Below, in pieces: positions 1 to 6,060 of a stretch of 6,060 nucleotides of DNA; the stretch's first letter is position 1, and each line of letters starts with the position of its first letter. The translations under genes and the position numbers were made by a program. A model generated the notes under the pieces. The model had not been told where the DNA came from. It ran no database searches and saw only the letters and a list, made by a program, of their open reading frames with translations. Origin of the DNA: an uncultured Bacteroidales bacterium (GTDB taxonomy: Bacteria > Bacteroidota > Bacteroidia > Bacteroidales > Paludibacteraceae). The stretch spans positions 1-6,060 of the forward strand of contig USNU01000099.1 in the NCBI GenBank assembly GCA_900556095.1. The letters are read 5' to 3'.

Positions 1-430
1 TACGCAAAATTCATTGTAAGAACGACGATTTAGCGTCCATATTCGGTTGTATCGCCCTACCACTACCCTACCACTACCTTCTCTTATACCGGTATTGTAC
101 CTGTTTTGCCGATGTGCAGAAAAATATTGGAATAGCGGGTAATTGCTATGACAAAAGATGGATATCCTCTCGGGAATCACCTATTAATCACCTACTATTA
201 CTACTATGAGATGTTATATCACCACTGCCATAGACTATAATTATTTACTATCTATCACCGTATGCACAACGCCGTTACCGGTTAGACTTGAATACACAAA
301 AACGTACTTCATAATACAAATTACGGCAACAGGGAAGACCTCTTTGTACACATTATGCATTCTTTATCCTGCATATTTTCTATTTTTAGCCTTTGTCATG
401 TATCTTTGGACAAAGAAAAGAATATAAAAT
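1..430. other. AT-rich intergenic region, no supported gene
   Basis: No convincing gene is visible here. The + strand frame starting at base 3 stays open to a TGA at 203-205, but its translation is rich in Cys, Leu and Tyr in low-complexity runs and resembles no protein I know. An ATG at 206 opens a 73-codon frame ending at 427, with a hydrophobic C-terminal half; its composition follows the AT-rich DNA and I do not accept it. The region holds an 11-bp tandem repeat (55-78), a 10-bp palindrome ATACCGGTAT (86-95) and low-complexity CTA/TTA-rich DNA around 175-205. If a gene lies just upstream of the window, its last codons could fall in the first 33 bases, where all but one + strand frame are closed by stops at 17-19 and 31-33. 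Confidence 0.6.
55..78. repeat. Short tandem direct repeat, 11-bp unit
   Basis: The unit CCCTACCACTA occurs twice back to back (55-65 and 66-76) and is followed by the start of a third copy (CC). The repeat is exact. It lies outside any accepted gene. It could arise by replication slippage; no function is evident. Confidence 0.85.
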
Positions 431-461
431 TTTGGTATTTCAAAAAATGTTTGTAACTTTG
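431..461 (+). promoter_or_regulatory. Bacteroidetes-type promoter for ppiD
   Basis: TTTG at 431-434 (-33 element) and TAACTTTG at 454-461 (-7 element, consensus TAnnTTTG) are separated by 19 nt, within the known spacing for the Bacteroidetes primary sigma factor. Transcription should begin a few bases after 461, leaving a leader of about 65 nt before the chosen ppiD start at 532. A second -7-like word, TATCTTTG at 401-408, has only a weak TTTC partner at 377-380 and may be an auxiliary start or chance. Confidence 0.8.
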
Positions 462-531
462 CACGCTGCTTTGCGATGTGGATTAACCATGCGCGATGCA
501 CAATTTGGGAAATATAAAACACAAAGATATT

Positions 532-2541
532 ATGGCAAGTTTACAAAAGATTCGTAACCATGGCGCACTACTCATTACAATTGTGGGTCTCGCTATGTTA
601 GCATTTATTATGGGGGACTTCCTCAATTCGGGAAGTTCGTTCTTCAATCGCAGTCGCGAGAACGTGGCAACCATTGAGGGACAGGACATTCATTATACCG
701 AATATGAGGCTGCCAAAGACCAACTGACGGACGTGTATAAAATAGAGACCGGTCGTACAGATTTTGATGAGGAGATGACCTCTCAAATCCGTAATCAGGT
801 TTGGCAGATGATGCTGATGGACTACACCTTGAAAGCACAGGCAGAGAAAATCGGCATGGACATCACCGCTGACGAGTTGAGCCAACTCTGCATCGGCGAG
901 AACCCTCACCAACTGATTCGCAGCCGCCGCGCCTTCTACGACCAGAACGGTCAATTCAACCGTACCGCACTGGTGCAGTTCCTCAATTCGATTGAACAGA
1001 ATGTAGATGACCCCGAACAGGCTGCCAACCTCAAACAGGCTAAATCCTACTGGATGTATTGGGAGAACGCTGTGCGCTTGACCTATATGCAGGAGAAATA
1101 TACCAACCTCGTACAGAGCCTCATCAAGGCTAACTCTCTGGATGCAAAATATGCGTTCGAAGCACGTCAAACGAGCGCAAGCGTAGAGTATGTAATGCAA
1201 CCGTATTTTACCGTAGCAGATAGTTTGGTTTCAGTAAGCGAGAGCGACCTGAAGAAACTCTACAAACAGCACAAGGCTCTCTACAAGCAAACCCCCAACC
1301 GCGCTATTGCTTATGTAACATTCCCTATCGAGCCGTCGGAGCAGGATATGGAGGACGCAAAAAATATGATGGAGCGTCTGCAAGACGAGTTCCGCACCGC
1401 TGAGGACATCACATTGGTAGTAAATACCAACTCGGACATACCTTATGACGGACGTGACTACTCGGTAGAAAACGTACCTGCACAATACAAGGAATTTGCT
1501 TTCGGCGCAAATGCCAAAACCGGCAGCACAACCGATATCCTCTTTGAGAACGACACCTACTCGATGGCACGCATTATGAAGAGCGGCTACTCGGTGGCTG
1601 ACTCCGTAGAACTGAAAGCCATTGCAAGTGAGGGACAAGAGGATCAGGAACTCGGTTGGTTTACCGCTACCGACCTGCCGAAAAACATTGCAGAACAGGC
1701 ATTTGCCGGCAAAAAGGGTGGTCGCTTCACTGTAAAACAAGGTATGGGCGAGCAGACCTTTGAGATTATGGATATGAGTCCTGCTACGCCGAAAGTGAAA
1801 CTGGCTATCCTCTCGCGTGAGGTTACCCCGTCGAGCAAAACCTACTCTATCATCTACAATCGCGTAAAGCAATTCATCGCTGCCAACTCGGCAAACGAAG
1901 AGGCTTTCCGTAAAGCAGCCAATGAGGAGGGAATGAATGTTACCCCGCAATACAACCTGCAGGCAACCACCGAGAAAGTAGGCGAACTGAAATCGAGTCG
2001 TCCTATCGTACGTTGGGCATTTGAGGCAAAGGAAGGGCAAGTGAGCGATGTGTTTGAGTGCGGCGACAAGTTTGTAGTGGCTGTACTGACCGAGATAAAT
2101 GACCAAGAGTACCGCTCGCTGGATGCTGTTCGTGCCGAACTGACCTTCGAGGCTACCAACAACGCCAAAGCAAAATACATTGCTGACAAACTCGCAGGCG
2201 TAGAGTCGTTGGATGCTGCCGCTGCTATCACCGGTACATCTATCAAAACCGCAGAGAAAGTGTCGTTGGCTGATTATCGTTTCGGCAATGAAGGTGCAGA
2301 GCCTGCTATCATCGGTGCGGCTTTGGCTATGAACGAGAACACACTGAGCGAACCGCTACGGGGTAATATGGGTGTATATGTCATTAAGACCGACTCCAAA
2401 ACAACTGCGGAAGGCGAATTGAATGTAGAGCAGGAGAAACAGATGCTTGTTTCACGTTATGCATACAGCCTGCCTTATCAGGCTATCTCGCTGATGGAAG
2501 ACAAAGCAGAGGTAAAAGACAACCGCGCAAACTTCCAGTAA
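532..2541 (+). CDS. ppiD: PpiD/SurA-family periplasmic folding factor (peptidylprolyl isomerase-like)
   Basis: Complete 669-residue protein. The N-terminus has a short basic stretch, one membrane segment at about residues 12-28, then a long periplasmic part beginning with a SurA/PpiD-type N-terminal chaperone region (NVATIEGQDI onward). By family knowledge it would be anchored in the inner membrane and assist folding of exported proteins as they leave the Sec channel. The parvulin signature survives in part: ELGWF at 373-377 followed by the EQAFAGKKGG-type strand. Only about 15 residues lie between ADSVELK (356-362) and this motif, where the catalytic core normally adds several tens of residues, so isomerase activity is doubtful. 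The C-terminus (DNRANFQ) looks like the natural family end. An in-frame ATG at 496 would add 12 polar residues; I prefer 532 because relatives start with MA(S/T)LQKIR directly before the anchor. The gene appears to be transcribed alone, from its own promoter to its own terminator. Confidence 0.92.
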   Translation: MASLQKIRNHGALLITIVGLAMLAFIMGDFLNSGSSFFNRSRENVATIEGQDIHYTEYEAAKDQLTDVYKIETGRTDFDEEMTSQIRNQVWQMMLMDYTLKAQAEKIGMDITADELSQLCIGENPHQLIRSRRAFYDQNGQFNRTALVQFLNSIEQNVDDPEQAANLKQAKSYWMYWENAVRLTYMQEKYTNLVQSLIKANSLDAKYAFEARQTSASVEYVMQPYFTVADSLVSVSESDLKKLYKQHKALYKQTPNRAIAYVTFPIEPSEQDMEDAKNMMERLQDEFRTAEDITLVVNTNSDIPYDGRDYSVENVPAQYKEFAFGANAKTGSTTDILFENDTYSMARIMKSGYSVADSVELKAIASEGQEDQELGWFTATDLPKNIAEQAFAGKKGGRFTVKQGMGEQTFEIMDMSPATPKVKLAILSREVTPSSKTYSIIYNRVKQFIAANSANEEAFRKAANEEGMNVTPQYNLQATTEKVGELKSSRPIVRWAFEAKEGQVSDVFECGDKFVVAVLTEINDQEYRSLDAVRAELTFEATNNAKAKYIADKLAGVESLDAAAAITGTSIKTAEKVSLADYRFGNEGAEPAIIGAALAMNENTLSEPLRGNMGVYVIKTDSKTTAEGELNVEQEKQMLVSRYAYSLPYQAISLMEDKAEVKDNRANFQ

Positions 2542-2557
2542 AAGAAGATTATAAATA

Positions 2558-2574
2558 GATACAACGATTGTATC
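2558..2574 (+). other. Small hairpin after ppiD stop
   Basis: GATACAA (2558-2564) and TTGTATC (2568-2574) form a 7-bp perfect stem with a CGA loop, 16 nt after the ppiD stop codon and 10 nt before the terminator stem. It has no U-tract, so it is not a terminator by itself. It may protect the mRNA 3' end or be chance in AT-rich DNA. Confidence 0.5.
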
Positions 2575-2584
2575 ACATAGTGGT

Positions 2585-2623
2585 AAAAGACACCGCACAA
2601 TCTCCGGTTGTGCGGTGTCTTTT
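2585..2623 (+). terminator. Strong intrinsic terminator of ppiD (probably bidirectional)
   Basis: AAAAGACACCGCACAA (2585-2600) pairs perfectly over 16 bp with TTGTGCGGTGTCTTTT (2608-2623), with a 7-nt loop TCTCCGG. The 3' arm ends in TTTT followed by ATT, and the A-run on the 5' arm gives a U-run on the opposite strand. It lies 44 nt after the ppiD stop and separates the gene from the next unit. Confidence 0.93.
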
Positions 2624-2759
2624 ATTATGTACGCGAGACTCACAATATTATTCTCCATATTTATATATATTATCAGTGCTGTTATTACGCCACTATTACC
2701 GATGTTTCAGAGATTTTGTGCAATGATTTTAACAAAGAATATTTTTCCTGACGAAATAA

Positions 2760-2791
2760 TTTGGCTATTTAAAATAAATGTTGTATCTTTG
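2760..2791 (+). promoter_or_regulatory. Bacteroidetes-type promoter for the two-gene unit
   Basis: TTTG at 2760-2763 and TATCTTTG at 2784-2791 are separated by 20 nt, matching the Bacteroidetes -33/-7 consensus. The spacer contains a small inverted repeat, ATTTA-AAA-TAAAT (2767-2779), which could be an operator or just AT-rich chance. Transcription should start near 2795, more than 300 nt before the first start codon. Confidence 0.82.
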
Positions 2792-2803
2792 CGGCCCAAT
2801 AAG

Positions 2804-2880
2804 CCTCTTTTTGAAACACGAAAGAAAACAAATAGTAAATTTCGAATACTAAGACAGGGTATTCTGACGACAAAAAGAGG
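2804..2880 (+). other. Predicted folded RNA element at the 5' end of the leader
   Basis: CCTCTTTTTG (2804-2813) is an exact reverse complement of CAAAAAGAGG (2871-2880), closing a 57-nt interior. Inside are CGAAA (2819-2823)/TTTCG (2840-2844) and GAATAC (2844-2849)/GTATTC (2859-2864) with a 9-nt loop. The second can instead extend through TCG (2842-2844)/CGA (2868-2870), stacking next to the closing stem with a CTGA bulge at 2864-2867. The 3' arm is not followed by a U-tract, so it is not an intrinsic terminator. Pairing was found by eye; no folding energy was computed. Confidence 0.55.
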
Positions 2881-3027
2881 GCAAAAGTGTAAATAAATAT
2901 CAAGTCAAATTGGTGCAAAAATTCAACAATCGCCACCAACAACCAAACCTATAGATCTAAAAATGCAACAATAAAAGCATATATTAGACGCCAAAAAACA
3001 AATAAAATTTAATGTAAAGTTAAATCG

Positions 3028-3114
3028 CTACACCGGCGGAGAAACAAACAAGGAAGACCCTCCATTGTTAAGCCTGTATTCCCGCGGTAGGCAGGAAGAC
3101 TCCGACTAACAACT
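3028..3114 (+). promoter_or_regulatory. Structured segment at the translation start, candidate cis-regulator
   Basis: Three pairings are visible: CGGAG (3037-3041)/CTCCG (3100-3104); TTGTTA (3065-3070)/TAACAA (3107-3112); and GCCT (3072-3075)/AGGC (3089-3092), nested in the second. The first two cross, so they are either alternatives or a pseudoknot. The second ends 2 nt before the ATG and would hinder ribosome loading. AGGAAGAC occurs twice (3051-3058 and 3093-3100), each followed by a TCC that can close a tiny hairpin. The segment is clearly richer in GC than the preceding leader. Confidence 0.45.
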
Positions 3115-3525
3115 ATGGATTTTTTCTCAACAGGAATTATGTCCTCCCCCACTTGGAACGAGGAAGGTATGTCGGGTACAAGTAGTTTTTACAGACTTGG
3201 AATAGAACATACCACCGGATTGACCGGCAATGACAGGATTGCCGGTCAGGCTGCTTATGCAGCGTCCGAACAGTTGCGCACGAGCAAAACCGGTTCGTTT
3301 ATGACCATCAACCGCGAAGTGGCGAGTCAGATGGGCAACATTGCATATTCGGAAACAATAGAAGACATGGGACCGCGCTATGTGCGCCGTCCGGGTGGTG
3401 ACCCTATCGGACAGATTACTCCGATAGGCGACATAATGATACCGATGTTGGTATTCGCAGCGGGCTATGTGTTAATTAAATCGAAACGAATCAGTAAAAT
3501 TCTTCATTATGCAAAGCGGAAATAG
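3115..3525 (+). CDS. Small protein with PIGD motif, membrane segment and basic C-terminal tail
   Basis: 136 residues, function unknown. The N-terminal two thirds are polar, rich in Ser, Thr, Gly and Ala, and show no signal peptide: the start MDFFSTGIMSS lacks a basic-hydrophobic N-terminus. A GPRYVRRPGGD stretch (86-96) leads to PIG (97-99) and PIGD (103-106), then a hydrophobic segment at about 107-121 and a basic end (K122, K124, R125, K128, K134-K136). This arrangement recalls C-terminal tails I associate with small Bacteroidales proteins encoded next to large exported ones; that comparison is from memory. A tail of motif, helix and positive charges also resembles the general layout of sorting tails, but here it may simply be a tail anchor. 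In-frame TAG at 3088 limits the start to 3091 or later; ATG 3115 is the first, with ATG 3139 as an alternative. The stop is one base before the next start, implying coupled expression. Confidence 0.75.
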   Translation: MDFFSTGIMSSPTWNEEGMSGTSSFYRLGIEHTTGLTGNDRIAGQAAYAASEQLRTSKTGSFMTINREVASQMGNIAYSETIEDMGPRYVRRPGGDPIGQITPIGDIMIPMLVFAAGYVLIKSKRISKILHYAKRK

Positions 3526-3526
3526 T

Positions 3527-6060
3527 ATGAAAAAAATATGCGTCTCTTTTTTATGCGCGTGCGTATGCGCGATAGGAATCAAAGTGTTTGCCGACGGTTT
3601 CGGTGGCGACACACCATCTCCTATGTCACTGATAATCAACGGCAATTCCACCGGCACGCCTATCCAAACAGGCGACACGGTCAGCCTCGCCTTCCCCACG
3701 GCAAGTACACGCACCGAGATAAGCAAAAGCGACTACGACACTTACGCGAAAGAACATATCGGGCGGAGTTCGTTCTTCTATTCCGAGAGCGTCAACGGGC
3801 AGATTCACTACTACCGCTATGATGTCAATTTTGCGTATATGGCAGTGGACGGCACGATGATTGTGGACAAGAGCCACGCCGATGCGTCTGCGCTATGGCG
3901 CGTAATGACTCAGGCAGGCGACGCCACCCATGCCCGCCGATACCAACACTTGCAGACCGGCAAATGGCTGAAATGTGAGATAACAAACGGGCAAGTGGTT
4001 TGGGAATTGGTAGATGATGTGGCACACTCATCGCTTATCACCCACCAATGGACCACCGTCCTCGACTATCAAAAGGACGCGCGTACATTTGCCTACCCCA
4101 TTATCCTAAACGGGACAGAGGCGTTTTATATCTATTTCGACCAACAGGCGGCGAAATGGACGTACAGCAAAGATGTGACAGGCATTGTCATCGACCCGAT
4201 GTATTGCGAGAAATGGAGTGAGCACAAAAGTCTGTCGTTGGAATTAGACGCATTGTTACCGGCAGGGACCAACTACTTCACATTTATGCAAGGGGGTGAA
4301 GGTACGCAAGAGTGCCAAATCACGATTTGGCCCAAGTTGGCAGACAGCACCTACATACACAGCGTGCCGGGAAAACGACTGAATTATGACAACCTACATA
4401 TCAACGAGGTAGTAACCATAGAGGATAATATCAACACATTAAGGGGCAAAGGATATTCATTTGGCGTAAATTGGCGTTTGTTTGGCGGTGATATACTGAA
4501 CCAACCATCTCTCAACGAGCCCTCAACAACCTATATCCCTTTCAGCCATACCGATGTAAGTCAGATTGAAAACTCCACCTACCAGGTTGGTGCGTATAAC
4601 GCCGTTACTACTCAAACCGCATCGTATCAAGATTCACCAAGAGAGATGATGAAAGCGGAGTTGATTGAGAATAGTAATACAGAATGGATTATCAAAGTTA
4701 CTCCAAAGGGGAAGAGTCCGCTCAACTGGTGGGTAAAGGACATAGGTTGGGCAGACTTCGCTGACCTTGTAAAAATGACCGTAACCAAAGATGGCAAAGC
4801 GGTGGCTACCCGCGAGTTTCCAATGATTCGCGAATCCCGCCACTATTTGCAAGAAGAGACTTTGGAACCATTCATTACTCCGACACAACACACTTTTTCG
4901 GCTACAGGGGGGACTCTGACTGTGAAATTGGATAGTGTTGTAGAGAGCCATCACATTGACCTATATGATACAAAAGGCTATCTTGTTCCGTCCTACACCA
5001 CCATCATCCAATCAACAAAACTGATTCCCGGTACGGCGGCATATAACCAGAAAGTGGAACGCCAAGTATCGTTGCAGAAAGAGGGAAGTACGGACAAGCC
5101 CGAGTGGCTGAATATAACAAGCCAGACAGATGCCGAGATAACTATCCAATGCGGTCAGAACGAAGGTGCCAACTCGCGGTTAGGTATCTTACATTCGGCA
5201 TACACGAACAAAACCACAGGACAAATCTACGCAGTGGAGACACGTCTGTTCCAAAACGGAGGACACACGGCGGGTGATATTAAGTTTGACCCTAATGGCG
5301 GTTGGGGTTATACCACCTTGGGCAGCGATGGACGCCAAAAAGTTCATACCACAGAGACTACTATATACTACCATGAGGGAGAAGAAGTGGAACTTCGCTT
5401 GCGCGAACGTAACTTCTTTGGTTATATGCGTTGGTATGACTACCACACCGGTGCAGACCCAAAGTACTATTACGACTTCAAAGATAAAAAGAAAAAAGAA
5501 CATCCAAAATTCTGGAATCGTGCGCCGTTGAAATATAAGTCACCATCATCATCTTCCGGTGAAGTTTTTGATCCTATCAATACAGATGCAAACACTTCAC
5601 ACGGACTCTATTTTGCGATGCGAGATGTGCAATTTTGGTTTTATTACATATATGACGCGGTATTAGGAGATAATGATACCGAGTACTATCTTACCCTACC
5701 CTATCCCCGTCTCTTGGTGCCTATCGTGAAAGGTTGGAATCCCGATAAATCAGGTTATCCTACATACCGCGATATAGCCTGCGACGTATCGAACTACACA
5801 GACTACAAAGAGGCATGGCAAACGGGGACGACTAACAATGTATTCCGTGAGCCGACTTTGTCCTATCGGCATATTTTCCACTTGCGCCCTGCCAAAGAGA
5901 TGGCAGATACATTGGCAAAGTGCATAGACGGAAAGTATTTTGAGGATTACACTTATGCTGCACCTATCAAAAAAGAAATACTCCTACAAACCCGATATGC
6001 ACATGCCTATCCTGTAAATTCCAATCGTCCAAGCGACCTATGTTACTACTTTTATATTAA
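3527..6060 (+). CDS. Large exported protein with BACON-like domain (partial, runs off window)
   Basis: The frame is open from ATG 3527 to the window edge, 844 complete codons with no stop, so the protein is incomplete at its C-terminus. Residues 1-22 form a Sec signal peptide (MKK, hydrophobic core, likely cut VFA|DG), unusual in having Cys at 5, 10, 12 and 14. Residues around 80-160 include LWRV (123-126) and TGKWL (144-148), faintly like beta-trefoil repeats. Residues about 455-579 resemble a BACON domain: FSATGGTLTV (457-466), EWLNI (526-530) and a closing FQNGG (575-579), with an insertion between the first two. After this come FFGYMRWYDY, a lysine-rich patch FKDKKKKEH and long Tyr/Trp-rich stretches. 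I see no catalytic motif. By family knowledge BACON domains sit in surface or secreted Bacteroidota proteins that bind glycans or mucin; that role is an inference. Whether a type IX secretion or other sorting tail exists cannot be seen here. The gene is probably co-transcribed with the small gene one base upstream. Confidence 0.9.
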   Translation, partial: MKKICVSFLCACVCAIGIKVFADGFGGDTPSPMSLIINGNSTGTPIQTGDTVSLAFPTASTRTEISKSDYDTYAKEHIGRSSFFYSESVNGQIHYYRYDVNFAYMAVDGTMIVDKSHADASALWRVMTQAGDATHARRYQHLQTGKWLKCEITNGQVVWELVDDVAHSSLITHQWTTVLDYQKDARTFAYPIILNGTEAFYIYFDQQAAKWTYSKDVTGIVIDPMYCEKWSEHKSLSLELDALLPAGTNYFTFMQGGEGTQECQITIWPKLADSTYIHSVPGKRLNYDNLHINEVVTIEDNINTLRGKGYSFGVNWRLFGGDILNQPSLNEPSTTYIPFSHTDVSQIENSTYQVGAYNAVTTQTASYQDSPREMMKAELIENSNTEWIIKVTPKGKSPLNWWVKDIGWADFADLVKMTVTKDGKAVATREFPMIRESRHYLQEETLEPFITPTQHTFSATGGTLTVKLDSVVESHHIDLYDTKGYLVPSYTTIIQSTKLIPGTAAYNQKVERQVSLQKEGSTDKPEWLNITSQTDAEITIQCGQNEGANSRLGILHSAYTNKTTGQIYAVETRLFQNGGHTAGDIKFDPNGGWGYTTLGSDGRQKVHTTETTIYYHEGEEVELRLRERNFFGYMRWYDYHTGADPKYYYDFKDKKKKEHPKFWNRAPLKYKSPSSSSGEVFDPINTDANTSHGLYFAMRDVQFWFYYIYDAVLGDNDTEYYLTLPYPRLLVPIVKGWNPDKSGYPTYRDIACDVSNYTDYKEAWQTGTTNNVFREPTLSYRHIFHLRPAKEMADTLAKCIDGKYFEDYTYAAPIKKEILLQTRYAHAYPVNSNRPSDLCYYFYI

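Larger units (their letters stand above)
2792..3114 (+). promoter_or_regulatory. Long 5' leader of the two-gene unit
   Basis: About 320 nt lie between the predicted transcription start and the ATG at 3115, with no credible gene inside. The leader has three zones: a 5' zone with a perfect 10-bp long-range stem (2804-2880), an A/C-rich, G-poor middle (about 2881-3020) with one weak stem TTGGTG (2910-2915)/CACCAA (2934-2939), and a GC-richer 3' zone (about 3028-3112) with competing pairings around the start codon. This architecture suggests post-transcriptional control. It does not match any riboswitch consensus I can recall. A weaker alternative is that a further promoter within it shortens the real leader. 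Confidence 0.6.

Noticed and set aside
1..14. Possible minus-strand gene starting at base 14 and leaving the window
   Set aside because: Only four codons are visible and no Bacteroidetes-type promoter was found for it in the adjoining sequence.
3..205. Open + strand frame at the left edge that might be the tail of an upstream gene
   Set aside because: The translation is Cys- and Leu-rich low complexity produced by CTA/TAC repeats; no family features are visible.
401..408. Additional TATCTTTG -7 element upstream of ppiD
   Set aside because: Its -33 partner at the right distance is only TTTC, so it is weaker than the full match at 431-461 and is not listed as a separate promoter.
206..427. 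73-codon + strand frame with a hydrophobic C-terminal half
   Set aside because: It lies in AT-rich DNA, its composition follows base bias, it resembles no known protein, and it has no promoter matching the Bacteroidetes consensus before it that I could find.
598..2246. Several minus-strand frames of 64-291 codons opposite ppiD
   Set aside because: They are antisense to a clear gene, overlap each other, and read as Cys/His/Leu-rich mirror translations without promoters or recognisable domains.
2615..2896. 93-codon + strand frame between the two transcription units
   Set aside because: It starts inside the terminator stem and runs across the promoter and the structured leader; the sequence is explained by those elements and is not protein-like.
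3028..3114. Resemblance of the GGTAGGCAG-containing segment to a cyclic di-GMP riboswitch
   Set aside because: Only this short word is similar; the conserved 5' half of that riboswitch and its stem arrangement are missing.
3472..5531. Multiple + and minus frames of 68-106 codons within the large exported gene
   Set aside because: All overlap the uninterrupted frame that begins at 3527, which has a signal peptide and consistent domain features.

Overview
The window looks like a chromosomal segment of a Bacteroidota bacterium, most likely order Bacteroidales. Three lines of evidence support this. First, two intergenic regions each carry a match to the Bacteroidetes sigma-ABfr promoter (TTTG, 19-20 nt spacer, TAnnTTTG) and no E. 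coli-type promoter was needed. Second, the first gene begins like Bacteroidetes PpiD proteins (MASLQKIR followed by one membrane anchor). Third, the downstream genes encode a Pro-Ile-Gly-Asp plus membrane-segment tail and a BACON-like domain, both typical of Bacteroidales envelope proteins. Genes are moderate in GC and intergenic DNA is AT-rich. All three genes are on the + strand.

Layout. Bases 1-430 are AT-rich with no convincing gene; they hold a short tandem repeat. A promoter at 431-461 drives a single gene, ppiD (532-2541), a membrane-anchored periplasmic folding factor of the SurA/PpiD family. A small hairpin and a 16-bp perfect terminator stem (2585-2623) close this unit. A second promoter (2760-2791) starts another transcription unit with an unusually long leader of about 320 nt (2792-3114). 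The leader contains a 10-bp perfect long-range stem near its 5' end, a nearly unstructured A/C-rich middle, and a GC-richer 3' segment whose pairings can mask the start codon region.

The leader precedes two genes separated by one base: a 136-residue protein ending in a PIGD motif, a membrane segment and a basic tail (3115-3525), and a very large exported protein of at least 844 residues (3527 to the window edge) with a signal peptide and a BACON-like beta domain. No enzyme domain was recognised in either. I infer a surface-associated two-gene unit, expressed together and probably controlled through its leader RNA. Its function cannot be named from sequence alone.

The part that most deserves follow-up is the second transcription unit: structured long leader, short PIGD-tailed protein without a visible signal peptide, and giant exported partner. 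A secondary point is that the PpiD protein seems to have lost most of its parvulin core.
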